A stretch of 64,000 bases of DNA from Neptuniibacter sp. CAU 1671 (lineage in GTDB: Bacteria; Pseudomonadota; Gammaproteobacteria; Pseudomonadales; Balneatricaceae): contig NZ_JARHUE010000009.1 of assembly GCF_029222905.1 (NCBI RefSeq), positions 1-64,000 of the forward strand, in the 5' to 3' direction. The notes beneath the pieces are model-generated. The model ran no database searches. It was not told where the DNA came from and saw nothing but the letters and a program-made list of their open reading frames with translations. The position numbers and the translations under genes are program-made. Below, in pieces: positions 27,026 through 36,981 of the stretch (positions are counted from its first letter, which is position 1; each line of letters starts with the position of its first letter).

Positions 27026-29299
27026 ATGAGTACAGACAAAATTGCTTCGCCTGAGTTGAACTTCAACTCAAGCAGTGCCCGGCGCCACCGCAGTATTCGC
27101 GCCCTCAAGGATAAAGTCGCCTCTGGCGGCATCGCGATTGGCGGTATCAGTGTGATCGTTGCGATCCTGCTGATCTTCTTCTATCTGCTGTACGAAGTGC
27201 TCCCCCTGTTCCAGTCTGCCAGTATCGAACCCTGGCAGGAGCAGGATACTCAGGTGGAAGCCTATGCGTTGCCCGGCGAGGGCAAAACTCTGTACCTGAC
27301 TCTGGAAGAACAGACCAAACTGGGTCTGCGGGTGACCGATCAGGGTCAGTTGGTATTCTTTGACACCCGCACCGGCAAAATTCGCGACGAAGTCGACGCT
27401 GAACTGCCTGAAGACACCACCATCACCAGCTTCGCACTCGCCTCTGACAGCAGCGGTATTTTTGCGCTGGGTCTGAGCAACGGTCAGGCGCTGGTGTATA
27501 AACATGCTTATACCTCAACCTACCCCAACGGGGTTCGGGTGATTACACCCCGGATTGAATACCCACTCGGCGAAGCACCCATCGCCGTCAGTGAGGGCCC
27601 ATTGGACGTCCTGGCCCTGAATGGCACTGAGGAAAACTGGACATTGATCGGCGGCACGCGTGAGCAGCTTTACAGCGCCCAGCTGTCATTGACAGAAAAC
27701 ATCATTACTGAAGAAGTCGAAACCGAAGTCACCACCAGCATTCTGCCCAGTATTGGCATTTCAGCTACACGCCTGCAGCTCACTCCCGATCGTCACTGGC
27801 TGATGGTCGCCGGCCCCAAAAACAAGTTGGCGGTGGTCGAGCTGTTAGGTAGCAAAGGCGCTCTGGTCAATCAGGTGCTGGAAGCCAGCAAAGGTGATAT
27901 CGCTGAGTTCAAACTGCTGCTGGGTGGCAACTCCCTGCTGGTGGCTGACAATCAGGGCACTGTTTCGCAATGGTTTCTGGTACGCGATGAAAGCAACGCC
28001 TGGCAGCTGACCAAAATCCGCAGCTTTAACGAACACACAAATGGCATTACTGCGCTTGCGCTTGAGCATCGCCGTAAGGGTTTTGTGACGCTGAACCAGA
28101 ACGGTTACATCGATTTCTACAATACCACCGCGTCTCGTACCTCACTGTCCGAGCAGATTCTGCAGGCAGGCGTGGAACACGCTGCCCTCTCGCCCCGCTC
28201 TGATGCTCTGCTGCTGGAGCAGGGTGGCAAAATTTCTCTGTGGAAAATGCATAACGAACACCCGGAAGTTTCCTGGAGCGCGTTGTGGGAAAAGGTCTGG
28301 TATGAAGGCTACGAAGAGCCTGAGTTTATCTGGCAGTCCTCTGCCTCGAATAACGACTTCGAACCCAAGTACAGCCTGATGCCACTGGCTTTCGGTACCC
28401 TGAAAGCCGCATTTTACGCCATGTTGCTGGCCACCCCGCTGGCGATTTGTGGTGCGATCTACACCGCTTATTTCATGGTTCCGGCCATGCGCCGCAAGGT
28501 AAAACCATTTATCGAACTGATGGAGGCTCTGCCGACCGTTATTCTGGGCTTCCTGGCAGGCCTGTGGCTGGCTCCTTTTATTGAGATCAATCTGGCGGGG
28601 ATCTTTATCACCCTGCTGGTAGTGCCGGCAGCCATTATCGGATTTGCGTTTGCCTGGGCGAACGCACCAAAAGCGCTGCGTTACATGATCCCCGAGGGCT
28701 GGGACGCTGCGCTGCTGGTGCCGGTAGTTATCATTGCGACAATGTTCAGTTTCTGGATTGCTCCCACACTGGAGCACCTGTTCTTTGGTACAGAGATGCG
28801 CTACTGGGTCACCAATGAGCTGGGCATTCCTTACGATCAGCGAAATGCACTGGTAGTGGGCCTGGCAATGGGCTTTGCCGTCATTCCAACCATCTTCTCC
28901 ATTACCGAAGATGCGATCTTCGCCGTGCCCAAGCACCTCTCCTACGGCTCGCTGGCACTGGGGGCAACCCCATGGCAGACCCTGACTCGTGTTGTGATGC
29001 CAACCGCCAGCCCGGGTATTTTCTCAGCCGTGATGATCGGTATGGGTCGTGCGGTGGGTGAGACCATGATTGTACTGATGGCGACCGGTAATACGCCCAT
29101 CATGGATGCCAACATTTTCGAAGGCATGCGCACGCTGGCAGCAAACATCGCTGTTGAGATGCCGGAGTCCGAGGTCGGCAGTACTCACTTCCGGATTCTG
29201 TTCCTGGCCGCCTTTGTGCTGTTCCTGTTCACTTTCTTTGTGAACACGATTGCCGAAGCGGTGCGCCAGCGCCTGCGTAAGAAATATGGCTCGCTGTAA
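27026..29299 (+). CDS. pstC: Phosphate ABC transporter permease PstC, long form
   Basis: The inner-membrane permease half of the Pst transporter. At 757 residues it is more than twice the length of E. coli PstC. After the first membrane helix (about residues 36-60) comes a ~390-residue periplasmic region with repeated beta-propeller-like strands. The permease core starts near residue 455 (GTLKAAFYAMLLATPLAICG) and includes the EAA-type loop [19 protein letters not shown]. This long form is known in Pseudomonas and Vibrio relatives. It is followed by pstA after 25 bp. Confidence 0.92.
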   Translation: MSTDKIASPELNFNSSSARRHRSIRALKDKVASGGIAIGGISVIVAILLIFFYLLYEVLPLFQSASIEPWQEQDTQVEAYALPGEGKTLYLTLEEQTKLGLRVTDQGQLVFFDTRTGKIRDEVDAELPEDTTITSFALASDSSGIFALGLSNGQALVYKHAYTSTYPNGVRVITPRIEYPLGEAPIAVSEGPLDVLALNGTEENWTLIGGTREQLYSAQLSLTENIITEEVETEVTTSILPSIGISATRLQLTPDRHWLMVAGPKNKLAVVELLGSKGALVNQVLEASKGDIAEFKLLLGGNSLLVADNQGTVSQWFLVRDESNAWQLTKIRSFNEHTNGITALALEHRRKGFVTLNQNGYIDFYNTTASRTSLSEQILQAGVEHAALSPRSDALLLEQGGKISLWKMHNEHPEVSWSALWEKVWYEGYEEPEFIWQSSASNNDFEPKYSLMPLAFGTLKAAFYAMLLATPLAICGAIYTAYFMVPAMRRKVKPFIELMEALPTVILGFLAGLWLAPFIEINLAGIFITLLVVPAAIIGFAFAWANAPKALRYMIPEGWDAALLVPVVIIATMFSFWIAPTLEHLFFGTEMRYWVTNELGIPYDQRNALVVGLAMGFAVIPTIFSITEDAIFAVPKHLSYGSLALGATPWQTLTRVVMPTASPGIFSAVMIGMGRAVGETMIVLMATGNTPIMDANIFEGMRTLAANIAVEMPESEVGSTHFRILFLAAFVLFLFTFFVNTIAEAVRQRLRKKYGSL

Positions 29300-29324
29300 C
29301 CCTGTGTGACTGAGGATTGGATAA

Positions 29325-31013
29325 ATGCGTTACTCTTTTTCTGAATGGACCAAATCCGGCGCACCCTGGGTCTGGCTGAACGCAGGGGCCGTCGCCATCT
29401 CACTGATCATGGTGGTGGGTCTGCTGTCGCTGATTGCAGTGCGAGGTCTTGGGCATTTCTGGCCTGCGGATATCTATCAGGCCGATTACACCCAGAATGA
29501 CAACACCACCCGGCTGGTGGGCGAACGGGTTCAGACTGAACTGATCTCAGCAGAACAGCTGCGGGACAGCGGTGTGACCGTACCTGAAGGTGTCTTCGAG
29601 ATGCCTCGTACCCTGATAAAAATTGGTAACCGTGACCATGGCGGTACCGACTTTATCTGGGTTCTGGACGATCACCTGTCTAATCAAACCCAGCCCGAGA
29701 TGCTGTTTGCTGCAGAGCGCCGTGAATGGGGTAACTTCTACGGTTACCTGCGGGGCCTGAAAGAAAATGGTGAGCTGGTAGCGCAGCATGATGGCTATGA
29801 AGTCACACCTGAATACATGGCGCTGTGGGATCAGTTCCAGCAGCGTATTGATCGTGCGCTGACCATTTACGATCAGATCAAGGCGATCGAAAAAGGTGAT
29901 ATCGGCGCGATCAACTATGAATTGGAGCGACTGCGACTGCGCGAGCGCGCCATGGAGCTCAAAGGCATTACTGATCCGGCACGGATGCAGGAAATTACAG
30001 ACCGCCGTCAGGCTCTGGATGCGGACTATCAGCAGCTGCAAACCGAGCTGCTGGAGCTCTACAACGCATTCAACCGTGACACCGTGGTCGCAGAAATTGC
30101 CAGTGGCAAAGTGGTTGAGTTCCGCATTGCCTCTGTGGTCCGTGCCTTTTTGCCAAATAAAATGCATCTTGGCAACAAGCTGGTTCACTACGCTGCCAAG
30201 CTATGGGAGTTTGTCAGTGACGAGCCACGTGAGGCCAACACTGAAGGCGGTATCTTCCCAGCCATTTTTGGTACGGTGCTGATGGTCATCATCATGTCCG
30301 TGATCGTGACGCCATTTGGTGTGATTGCGGCTGTATACCTGCGTGAATATGCCAAACAGGGTTTTGTCACCCGTATTATTCGTATCGCGGTGAACAACCT
30401 CGCGGGCGTGCCTTCCATTGTGTATGGCGTGTTTGGTCTGGGCTTCTTTGTTTACTTCCTGGGCGGCCATATTGATGATGCCTTTTTCGCGGAAGCCAAA
30501 CCGGCGCCTACCTTTGGTACACCGGGCCTGATGTGGGCCTCAATTACCCTGGCTCTGCTCACCCTGCCAGTGGTGATTGTGGCAACCGAAGAAGGCCTGA
30601 CCCGAATTCCACGTGCTATTCGTGAAGGTTCTCTGGCGCTGGGCGCCACCAAGTTTGAAACCCTGATGAAGGTGGTCATCCCGATGGCTAGCCCGGCCAT
30701 TATGACCGGTGTAATCCTGGCGATTGCCCGTGCCGCGGGTGAAGTGGCACCGCTGATGCTGGTGGGTGTGGTTAAGCTGGCACCGAGCCTGCCGCTGGAT
30801 ACCAACTATCCTTTCCTGCATCTGGATCAGAAATTTATGCATCTGGGCTTCCACATCTATGATGTGGGTTTCCAGAGCCCCAATGTTGAGGCGGCCCGGC
30901 CGCTGGTTTACGCAACTGCGCTGCTGCTGGTGGCGGTGATTGCCCTGCTGAACCTTTCAGCCATCGCAATCCGAAACCACCTGCGTGAAAAATACAAAGC
31001 GCTTGAAATGTAA
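29325..31013 (+). CDS. pstA: Phosphate ABC transporter permease PstA, long form
   Basis: The second permease of the Pst complex, 562 residues against about 300 in E. coli. Between the first helix (about residues 18-42) and the core beginning near residue 305 ([20 protein letters not shown]) lies a large periplasmic insert, partly helical and charged ([18 protein letters not shown]). The coupling loop [18 protein letters not shown] is present. The insert matches the extended PstC partner, so the two probably form a common extracytoplasmic platform; that is an inference. Confidence 0.92.
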   Translation: MRYSFSEWTKSGAPWVWLNAGAVAISLIMVVGLLSLIAVRGLGHFWPADIYQADYTQNDNTTRLVGERVQTELISAEQLRDSGVTVPEGVFEMPRTLIKIGNRDHGGTDFIWVLDDHLSNQTQPEMLFAAERREWGNFYGYLRGLKENGELVAQHDGYEVTPEYMALWDQFQQRIDRALTIYDQIKAIEKGDIGAINYELERLRLRERAMELKGITDPARMQEITDRRQALDADYQQLQTELLELYNAFNRDTVVAEIASGKVVEFRIASVVRAFLPNKMHLGNKLVHYAAKLWEFVSDEPREANTEGGIFPAIFGTVLMVIIMSVIVTPFGVIAAVYLREYAKQGFVTRIIRIAVNNLAGVPSIVYGVFGLGFFVYFLGGHIDDAFFAEAKPAPTFGTPGLMWASITLALLTLPVVIVATEEGLTRIPRAIREGSLALGATKFETLMKVVIPMASPAIMTGVILAIARAAGEVAPLMLVGVVKLAPSLPLDTNYPFLHLDQKFMHLGFHIYDVGFQSPNVEAARPLVYATALLLVAVIALLNLSAIAIRNHLREKYKALEM

Positions 31014-31030
31014 CGGAGTCGGACCGAACA

Positions 31031-31879
31031 ATGAAGGTATCTACCATGACCGGTGAAGCTAAAACCCACGCCATCGATATTGCGTCCATGCAACGTGACC
31101 AGCGTACGCTCAATCTTGCTGACGAAACCATGGCACTGGAAGTCAAAGACCTGCGCCTGAGCTATGGCACTAAAGAAGCCCTGCACGGCATCGACATGCT
31201 GATTCCAAAGCACCGTGTAACGGCATTTATCGGGCCATCCGGCTGCGGTAAATCCACCCTGCTGCGTTGCTTTAACCGCATGAACGACCTGGTGGACGGC
31301 TGTAACATCACCGGCCAGATCTTGCTGGAAGGCGATAACATCTATGACCGCAATGTCGATATTGCCGACCTGCGCCGCCGTGTAGGCATGGTGTTCCAGA
31401 AGCCAAACCCATTCCCGAAATCAATCTATGAAAACGTGGCCTATGGCCTGCGTATTCAGGGCATTAACAAAAAACGGGTACTGGATGAAACCGTAGAGTG
31501 GGCGCTGCGCTCATCTGCCCTGTGGGATGAGGTGAAAGACCGCCTGCACGAGAGTGCACTGGGCATGTCCGGTGGTCAGCAGCAGCGTTTGGTTATTGCG
31601 CGCACCATCGCCGTGAAACCAGAAGTACTGCTGCTGGACGAACCGGCATCCGCACTTGACCCGATCTCGACACTGAAGATCGAAGAGCTGATTCACGAAC
31701 TGAAAAAAGACTTCACCATCGTGATCGTGACCCACAACATGCAGCAGGCGGCCCGTGTGTCCGACTATACCGCTTTCATGTACATGGGCGACCTGATTGA
31801 GTTTGGGGACACTGATTCTCTGTTCACCAACCCCAACAAAAAACAGACTGAAGACTACATTACCGGCCGTTACGGTTAA
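31031..31879 (+). CDS. pstB: Phosphate transporter ATP-binding protein PstB
   Basis: The ATPase of the Pst system. Its 282 residues include Walker [14 protein letters not shown]-loop [17 protein letters not shown], signature [11 protein letters not shown], Walker [14 protein letters not shown] and the switch histidine in IVTHNMQQA. The first ~35 residues extend beyond the E. coli protein; a second in-frame ATG at 31046 is an alternative start. It is encoded between pstA and phoU on one transcript. Confidence 0.97.
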   Translation: MKVSTMTGEAKTHAIDIASMQRDQRTLNLADETMALEVKDLRLSYGTKEALHGIDMLIPKHRVTAFIGPSGCGKSTLLRCFNRMNDLVDGCNITGQILLEGDNIYDRNVDIADLRRRVGMVFQKPNPFPKSIYENVAYGLRIQGINKKRVLDETVEWALRSSALWDEVKDRLHESALGMSGGQQQRLVIARTIAVKPEVLLLDEPASALDPISTLKIEELIHELKKDFTIVIVTHNMQQAARVSDYTAFMYMGDLIEFGDTDSLFTNPNKKQTEDYITGRYG

Positions 31880-31903
31880 TTCAGGGTTTAAAGGAGACTT
31901 ATC

Positions 31904-32653
31904 GTGGAATTCAAAGGCGACTATTCAAGCCATATTTCCCAGCAGTTCAATGACGAGCTGGAGCAGATCCGCACCCTGTTACTGACCATGGGCGGTATTG
32001 TTGAAAGTCAGGTGAACGATGCTGTTGAAGCACTGCTGACCGGTAACACCAATCTGGCAGAGCAATCCCGCAAGGCGGATACCCAGACCAACGAGATGGA
32101 GAAGCTGATCGACGAACAGATCGCCACCACCATCGCCCGTCGCCAGCCCGCCGCCAGCGACCTGCGTCTGATTATCTCTGTATCCAAGGCCGTAACCAGC
32201 CTGGAGCGCATGGGTGATGAAGCCAGCCGTATCTGCCGCCATGCGATTGAACTGAACGAAGCGGGCCAGTCCCCTCGTGGTTATCAGGAGATACGTCATA
32301 TCGGTAACCTGGTGCGTGAGATGGTGAAAAACGTACTCACCGCCTTCGCCCGTAACGACACCGAACTGGCCTACACAGTAGCCAAAATGGACAAGTCGGT
32401 GGATCAGGAATACCGCTCAGCGATGCGCTCTCTGATGACCTTTATGATGGAAGACCCCCGCTCCATCTCCAGCGTCATGAACGTTATCTGGGTACTGCGT
32501 AGTCTGGAACGCATGGGTGATCATGCCCGCAGTATGGCTCAGCAGCTGATCTACATGGTCAGCGGTACTGACGTACGTCACACCAGCCTGAAAACCCTGA
32601 AACAGGCGGCCGTACAGAATGCGGAAGCTGAGGATGATGAAGAGGACGCCTGA
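31904..32653 (+). CDS. phoU: Phosphate signalling regulator PhoU
   Basis: PhoU links the Pst transporter to the PhoR kinase and keeps the regulon off when phosphate is plentiful. The 249-residue all-helical protein has two three-helix repeats with metal-binding E(D)xxxD-type motifs, seen in VTSLERMGDEASRI and VLRSLERMGDHARSM. The start is GTG after AAAGGAG. The acidic tail (EAEDDEEDA) is unusual in composition but common in relatives. A terminator follows. Confidence 0.95.
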   Translation: MEFKGDYSSHISQQFNDELEQIRTLLLTMGGIVESQVNDAVEALLTGNTNLAEQSRKADTQTNEMEKLIDEQIATTIARRQPAASDLRLIISVSKAVTSLERMGDEASRICRHAIELNEAGQSPRGYQEIRHIGNLVREMVKNVLTAFARNDTELAYTVAKMDKSVDQEYRSAMRSLMTFMMEDPRSISSVMNVIWVLRSLERMGDHARSMAQQLIYMVSGTDVRHTSLKTLKQAAVQNAEAEDDEEDA

Positions 32654-32666
32654 GTCCCTCTGAAAC

Positions 32667-32696
32667 GAAAAAACCACGCTAAGGCGTGGTTTTTTT
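32667..32696. terminator. Bidirectional terminator after phoU
   Basis: The stem ACCACGC/GCGTGGT with loop TAAG is flanked by an A-run on the left and a run of seven T on the right, serving phoU (plus) and the DUF1415 gene (minus). Confidence 0.88.
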
Positions 32697-32698
32697 GT

Positions 32699-33286
32699 CT
32701 AATCGGACTTGGGCCAGTAACTGGCCAGTTCTGGCCATTGACCCAGCAACCCCTCTCTGCCCATCTGCTCCAGCCGGGCAATATTGCGCTCAGGAATCTG
32801 GTGCGCATCTTTAAAGCGGGCCAGTATGCGGCTCATCTGCCCCTCCCGGATAATATGGATCATCGGCAGTGGCGAGCGGTTGGTCCAGTGGCTGATATGG
32901 TCGGGATCGACACCGGCAAAACAGTATTCGGGGTGAAAACTGGCCAGCTGAAACACCCCCTCAAGCCCGGCTCGCTCCAGCGCAAACTGGCATTGATCCA
33001 GCAAGTCCAGGTAACGGTGAAAATCCTGCGCCGTATGGGTAAATACCAGCAGCGTTGTGGCCACAACGGTTTCATCCGCTTGCTGAATCGTCTCCAGCTC
33101 ACTGAGAAAATCGGCAACTGCCTGCTCCTCTGAAGTCGCCTCTGACAGGGCATAACGGACCCGTCCTGCCCGCTGATCGGGGGCTGCGAAGGGACAGAGA
33201 TTCAGGCCAATAACGATTTTATCGACCCACTGCCGGGTCAGCTCCAGCGCGGCGTCTGGGGATAAATGTTGGGTATCGGTAGACAT
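32699..33286 (-). CDS. DUF1415-family protein
   Basis: A 195-residue cytosolic protein of the DUF1415 family; typical features are TRQWVDKIVIGLNLCPFA near the N-terminus and the histidine-containing SFHPEYCFAG further on. No catalytic activity is established in my knowledge. It lies convergent to phoU and divergent from ubiC, in the middle of the pho region but without a visible Pho box. Confidence 0.82.
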   Translation of the reverse strand: MSTDTQHLSPDAALELTRQWVDKIVIGLNLCPFAAPDQRAGRVRYALSEATSEEQAVADFLSELETIQQADETVVATTLLVFTHTAQDFHRYLDLLDQCQFALERAGLEGVFQLASFHPEYCFAGVDPDHISHWTNRSPLPMIHIIREGQMSRILARFKDAHQIPERNIARLEQMGREGLLGQWPELASYWPKSD

Positions 33287-33377
33287 CGGCGTAGTGTAAG
33301 TCAGTCACTGCCCCTTGCCTACTGTCCAGCGCAGCGCTTTTTGATAAGATGGCGCCCTTGCTGCAAAGGAGCATTTC

Positions 33378-33926
33378 TTGGCAACTGCAACCCTGCTTGA
33401 TCAAATGGGTTTTGATACCCGCTGGACCTCGCTTCGCCGTGGCCATCGGTTACGTGCGCCCTATCAGTGGCACAGTTGGCTCACCGACAATGGTTCACTG
33501 ACCCAACGCCTGATTCAACTCAGCCAGGGACAGTTTGCCGTCAGGGTAATCCGTCAACAATGGGGGTTGCCCAGCCGTTCTGAAGCACAGGCATTAGGCA
33601 TGCGAACCCGCCAGATGGCACTGATTCGTGAGGTGCACCTGCTGGGTAAAGGTGAACCCTGGGTATACGCGCGCTCCCTGATCCCTGCAACGACCCTGAC
33701 CGGTGCTCAGCGTCGTTTGCGCCACCTTGGCAACCGATCGCTGGGCAGTTTGCTGTTCCGCACCCCCGGTATGCGCCGAGGACCCTTACAAATCAGCAGA
33801 CTTGGCCCCAAAGACAATCCACTGTGGGCGCGTCGCTCAGTTTTTTTTCTGCAGGAAAAACCATTGCTGGTGTGTGAGGTTTTCCTGAGCCCGCTGCAAC
33901 AGGTACACTTAGGCCCACAACCATAA
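33378..33926 (+). CDS. ubiC: Chorismate pyruvate-lyase UbiC
   Basis: UbiC removes pyruvate from chorismate to give 4-hydroxybenzoate, the first committed step of ubiquinone synthesis. The 182-residue protein has RWTSLRRGHRLRAP, REVHLLGKGEPWVYARSLIP (with the active-site arginine region) and the C-terminal FFLQEKPLLVCEVFL strand. The start is TTG at 33378, preceded by AAAGGAG; no ATG fits. It is 21 bp upstream of ubiA, as in many gammaproteobacteria. Confidence 0.92.
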   Translation: MATATLLDQMGFDTRWTSLRRGHRLRAPYQWHSWLTDNGSLTQRLIQLSQGQFAVRVIRQQWGLPSRSEAQALGMRTRQMALIREVHLLGKGEPWVYARSLIPATTLTGAQRRLRHLGNRSLGSLLFRTPGMRRGPLQISRLGPKDNPLWARRSVFFLQEKPLLVCEVFLSPLQQVHLGPQP

Positions 33927-33947
33927 CGAAACCACTCTAGGCTGCCC

Positions 33948-34844
33948 ATGTCTGCGCAGATGCCCGCTCCATCGTCATTCTGGAAAGATAAACTCGACAG
34001 TTACCGTCTGCTGACCCGACTGGACAAGCCGATTGGCACCTACCTGTTACTCTGGCCCACCTACTGGGCGCTCTGGATTGCATCAGATGGCATTCCCAGC
34101 TTCAAGTTATTGGTGATCTTTACGCTGGGTGTCGTACTCACCCGGGCCGCTGGCTGCGTCATCAACGACTACGCCGACCGTAAAATTGATGGTTACGTTA
34201 AGCGCACCGCCAACCGGCCGCTGCCCACCGGTCGCGTTACCCCCAAAGAAGCGCTGACACTGTTTGCAGTATTAATGCTACTGGCCTTCGGCCTGGTGCT
34301 GTTCACCAACCGGGAAACCATTATCCTCTCCGTGGGCGGTTTACTGCTGGCGTCCTGCTATCCCTTTATGAAACGCTACACCTATCTGCCGCAGGTGGTA
34401 CTGGGTGCAGCCTTTGCCTGGTCAATTCCGATGGCCTTTGCAGCTGTCAGCCATACCGTACCGGCCTATGCCTGGCTGATCTACATCGCGACCCTGCTCT
34501 GGACCGTCGCTTACGACACCATGTACGCCATGGTGGACCGGGATGATGACTTAAAGATTGGCGTTAAATCCACCGCCATCCTGTTTGGTGAAGCAGACAA
34601 ACTTGCCATTGGCCTGTTACAGATCACCACTCTGCTGAGTCTGATTCTGCTCGGCGTTCAGCGTGAAATGTCCTTTATCTTTTATGCCGGACTGATAACG
34701 GCTGCCGGGCTGTTTACCTATCAGCAGCGGCTGATTCAGCACCGGGGTCGGGAGAACTGTTTCAAAGCCTTCCTGAACAACCATTATGCCGGTTTGGCCA
34801 TCTTTATCGGGGTGCTGATGCACTACCTGCTGGAAACCACCTGA
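33948..34844 (+). CDS. ubiA: 4-hydroxybenzoate polyprenyltransferase UbiA
   Basis: The integral membrane enzyme that prenylates 4-hydroxybenzoate. The 298 residues contain both aspartate motifs, [15 protein letters not shown] and [20 protein letters not shown], and about nine membrane helices. It differs from the UbiA-like DPPR synthase at 20018, which has a different first motif. The ubiC-ubiA-phoB-phoR order is conserved in pseudomonads. Confidence 0.96.
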   Translation: MSAQMPAPSSFWKDKLDSYRLLTRLDKPIGTYLLLWPTYWALWIASDGIPSFKLLVIFTLGVVLTRAAGCVINDYADRKIDGYVKRTANRPLPTGRVTPKEALTLFAVLMLLAFGLVLFTNRETIILSVGGLLLASCYPFMKRYTYLPQVVLGAAFAWSIPMAFAAVSHTVPAYAWLIYIATLLWTVAYDTMYAMVDRDDDLKIGVKSTAILFGEADKLAIGLLQITTLLSLILLGVQREMSFIFYAGLITAAGLFTYQQRLIQHRGRENCFKAFLNNHYAGLAIFIGVLMHYLLETT

Positions 34845-34876
34845 GCCGGTAAAACGACCTTTTCCTAAGGGCGGGC

Positions 34877-34895
34877 ATGTCATATTTATGTAACA
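34877..34895 (+). promoter_or_regulatory. Pho box upstream of phoB
   Basis: TGTCAT (34878) and TGTAAC (34889) are 11 bp apart, giving a PhoB-binding site 52 bp before the phoB start. This indicates autoregulation of phoBR. Confidence 0.8.
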
Positions 34896-34946
34896 CTATT
34901 GTCTTGTAATAGTGTTTCGTAAAAACAGTAACCAAGGGAACTGAAC

Positions 34947-35642
34947 ATGTCACCTGCGAAACGTGTACTGATCGTTGATGACGAGGCACCCATCCGGGAA
35001 ATGATAGCCGTTGCTCTGGAGATGGCCGGCTATCAGTGTCTGGAAGCCGATAACGCCAACACCGCACATGCCATGATCGTGGATGACAAACCCGATATGG
35101 TATTGCTCGACTGGATGATGCCCGGCACCACCGGTATCGAATTTGCCCGCCGTCTGCGTAAAGAGGAAACCACCGCGGATGTGCCGATCATTATGCTGAC
35201 GGCAAAAGCGGATGAGGACAATAAAATTAAGGGCCTGGAAGTGGGCGTGGATGACTACATCACCAAACCATTTTCACCCCGTGAGCTTGTCGCCCGGCTT
35301 AAAGCCGTTCTGCGCCGCACGACCCCCAAAGGCATTGAAGAACCGGTCTCTGTTGACCAGCTCACACTGGATCCGGTTTCCCACCGGGTCACGGCTGAAG
35401 GCAAACATGTGGAACTCGGCCCAACCGAATTTCGTCTGCTACAGTTCTTCATGACGCATCAGGATCGGGCTTATTCCCGCAGCCAACTGCTGGATATGGT
35501 CTGGGGTGGAAACGTTTATGTTGAAGAACGGACCGTTGACGTGCATATTCGCCGCTTACGCAAAGCACTGGGTGATCGCCATGATTACCTGGTACAAACC
35601 GTACGCGGCACCGGTTACCGTTTTTCTGCCAGTGTCGCCTGA
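34947..35642 (+). CDS. phoB: Phosphate regulon response regulator PhoB
   Basis: An OmpR-type transcription factor. The receiver domain has the acidic pair in LIVDDEAPIREM, the phospho-acceptor aspartate in MVLLDWMMPG, T/K positions MLTAKAD and DDYITKPFSPREL. The C-terminal winged helix includes LGPTEFRLLQFFM and RTVDVHIRRLRKAL. At 231 residues it is of standard length. It presumably binds the three Pho boxes described in this window. Confidence 0.97.
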   Translation: MSPAKRVLIVDDEAPIREMIAVALEMAGYQCLEADNANTAHAMIVDDKPDMVLLDWMMPGTTGIEFARRLRKEETTADVPIIMLTAKADEDNKIKGLEVGVDDYITKPFSPRELVARLKAVLRRTTPKGIEEPVSVDQLTLDPVSHRVTAEGKHVELGPTEFRLLQFFMTHQDRAYSRSQLLDMVWGGNVYVEERTVDVHIRRLRKALGDRHDYLVQTVRGTGYRFSASVA

Positions 35643-35661
35643 CCGGGACTCCTATTGATCT

Positions 35662-36981
35662 ATGGCCACAGCCAATCAAAACCTCTATCTCCGTCTGATT
35701 ATTATCAGCGTTGTCTCATTGTCTGTGGGCTTTCTGGTCGGCATTCCCGGATGGGTCTTTGGCGGCTCACTGCTGGTCTGGTCAGTGTTGGAACTGCGCC
35801 GCTTTCGCCAGCTGAGTGCGTGGGTTTATGAAAATGATGATCAGGCAGAACTGCCTGAAAGTCATGGCCGTTGGGGCGAGCTGTTTGACGGCCTGTCCCG
35901 TATGCAACGTCGCCAGCACAACCGCGAAAACCGTTTGCGCGGCATCGTTAACCGGTTTCAGGAGTCCTCATCCGCCCTGCCGGATGCCATTATCATTATC
36001 GACCAGCACAACAGCATGGAGTGGTGGAACGATACGGCAAACCGCCTGCTTGGCCTGAATCCGATCACCGATCGCGGTAAACCGGTAATGAACCTGTTAC
36101 GTGATCCGCGTTTTATTCGCTACTACAACCGGGGTCAGTATAACGACCCGATTACGCTGCCGTCTCCGGTTAAATCCGAACTGAGCATCCAGTATCAGAT
36201 CACCCGATTTGGTGACAGCGACCGACTGCTGGTGGCACGTGATGTAAGCCGGCTGGTGCGTCTGGAACAGACCCGGCAGGACTTTGTTGCCAATGCCTCA
36301 CACGAGCTTCGCACACCGCTGACAGTGATTCGGGGCTATCTGGAAACCTTCCTTGATAATGAGGTGCCACCGGGTATGCAGCGCGGTCTGCAAGCCATGC
36401 AGCAGCAGGCACGTCGCATGGAAAATCTGGTATCAGATCTGCTGTTGCTGTCACGTCTGGAAGCCAGTCAGGCCGCAACATCGGATCAACCGATTCAGCT
36501 GCATGCGATTCTGCGTCAGATTGTGGATGCAGCCAAAGAACTGGGGCGTGACAAAAACCAAACACTGACACTGGAGATGGACGAGCAGTTTGACCTCTGC
36601 GGTCAGGAAGTGGAGCTGCACAGCGCCTTCTCCAATCTGGTTTTTAACGCCGTACGCTACACCCAGACAGGGGGCAGTATTACTATCCGCTGGTGGGTCG
36701 ATGCGCAGGGAGGCCACTTTGCCGTCACTGATAACGGACCCGGCATCGAATCCATCCACCTGCCCCGTCTGACAGAGCGTTTTTATCGTGTGGATGAGAG
36801 CCGTTCGTCCGCTAGTGGCGGTACCGGTCTGGGGCTGGCGATTGTCAAACACGTGCTGGTTAGACACGGCGCCCAGTTGACCATAAAAAGCCGTCTGGGT
36901 CAGGGCAGCACATTTAGCTGCCACTTCCCCACCGAGATGCTGAGCCATACCGCCGACCCAAACATCAGGGATATCGGTTAA
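35662..36981 (+). CDS. phoR: Phosphate regulon sensor kinase PhoR
   Basis: The membrane histidine kinase partner of PhoB. Two N-terminal helices (about residues 10-45) form a short membrane anchor without a large periplasmic sensor. A PAS-like domain follows (IDQHNSMEWWNDTANRLLG), then the H-box FVANASHELRTPLTVIRGY and the ATPase motifs FSNLVFNAVRYT, VTDNGPGI and GGTGLGLAIVKHV. Phosphate status is read through PstB and PhoU. The end overlaps the convergent cysZ end by 4 bp. Confidence 0.96.
   Translation: MATANQNLYLRLIIISVVSLSVGFLVGIPGWVFGGSLLVWSVLELRRFRQLSAWVYENDDQAELPESHGRWGELFDGLSRMQRRQHNRENRLRGIVNRFQESSSALPDAIIIIDQHNSMEWWNDTANRLLGLNPITDRGKPVMNLLRDPRFIRYYNRGQYNDPITLPSPVKSELSIQYQITRFGDSDRLLVARDVSRLVRLEQTRQDFVANASHELRTPLTVIRGYLETFLDNEVPPGMQRGLQAMQQQARRMENLVSDLLLLSRLEASQAATSDQPIQLHAILRQIVDAAKELGRDKNQTLTLEMDEQFDLCGQEVELHSAFSNLVFNAVRYTQTGGSITIRWWVDAQGGHFAVTDNGPGIESIHLPRLTERFYRVDESRSSASGGTGLGLAIVKHVLVRHGAQLTIKSRLGQGSTFSCHFPTEMLSHTADPNIRDIG

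Noticed and set aside
34877-34918. The ACACTATTGTCTTGTAATAGTGT hairpin before phoB as a terminator of ubiA
   Set aside because: The ACACTATT/AATAGTGT stem is present but has no T-run and adjoins the Pho box; a leader role is possible but unsupported.
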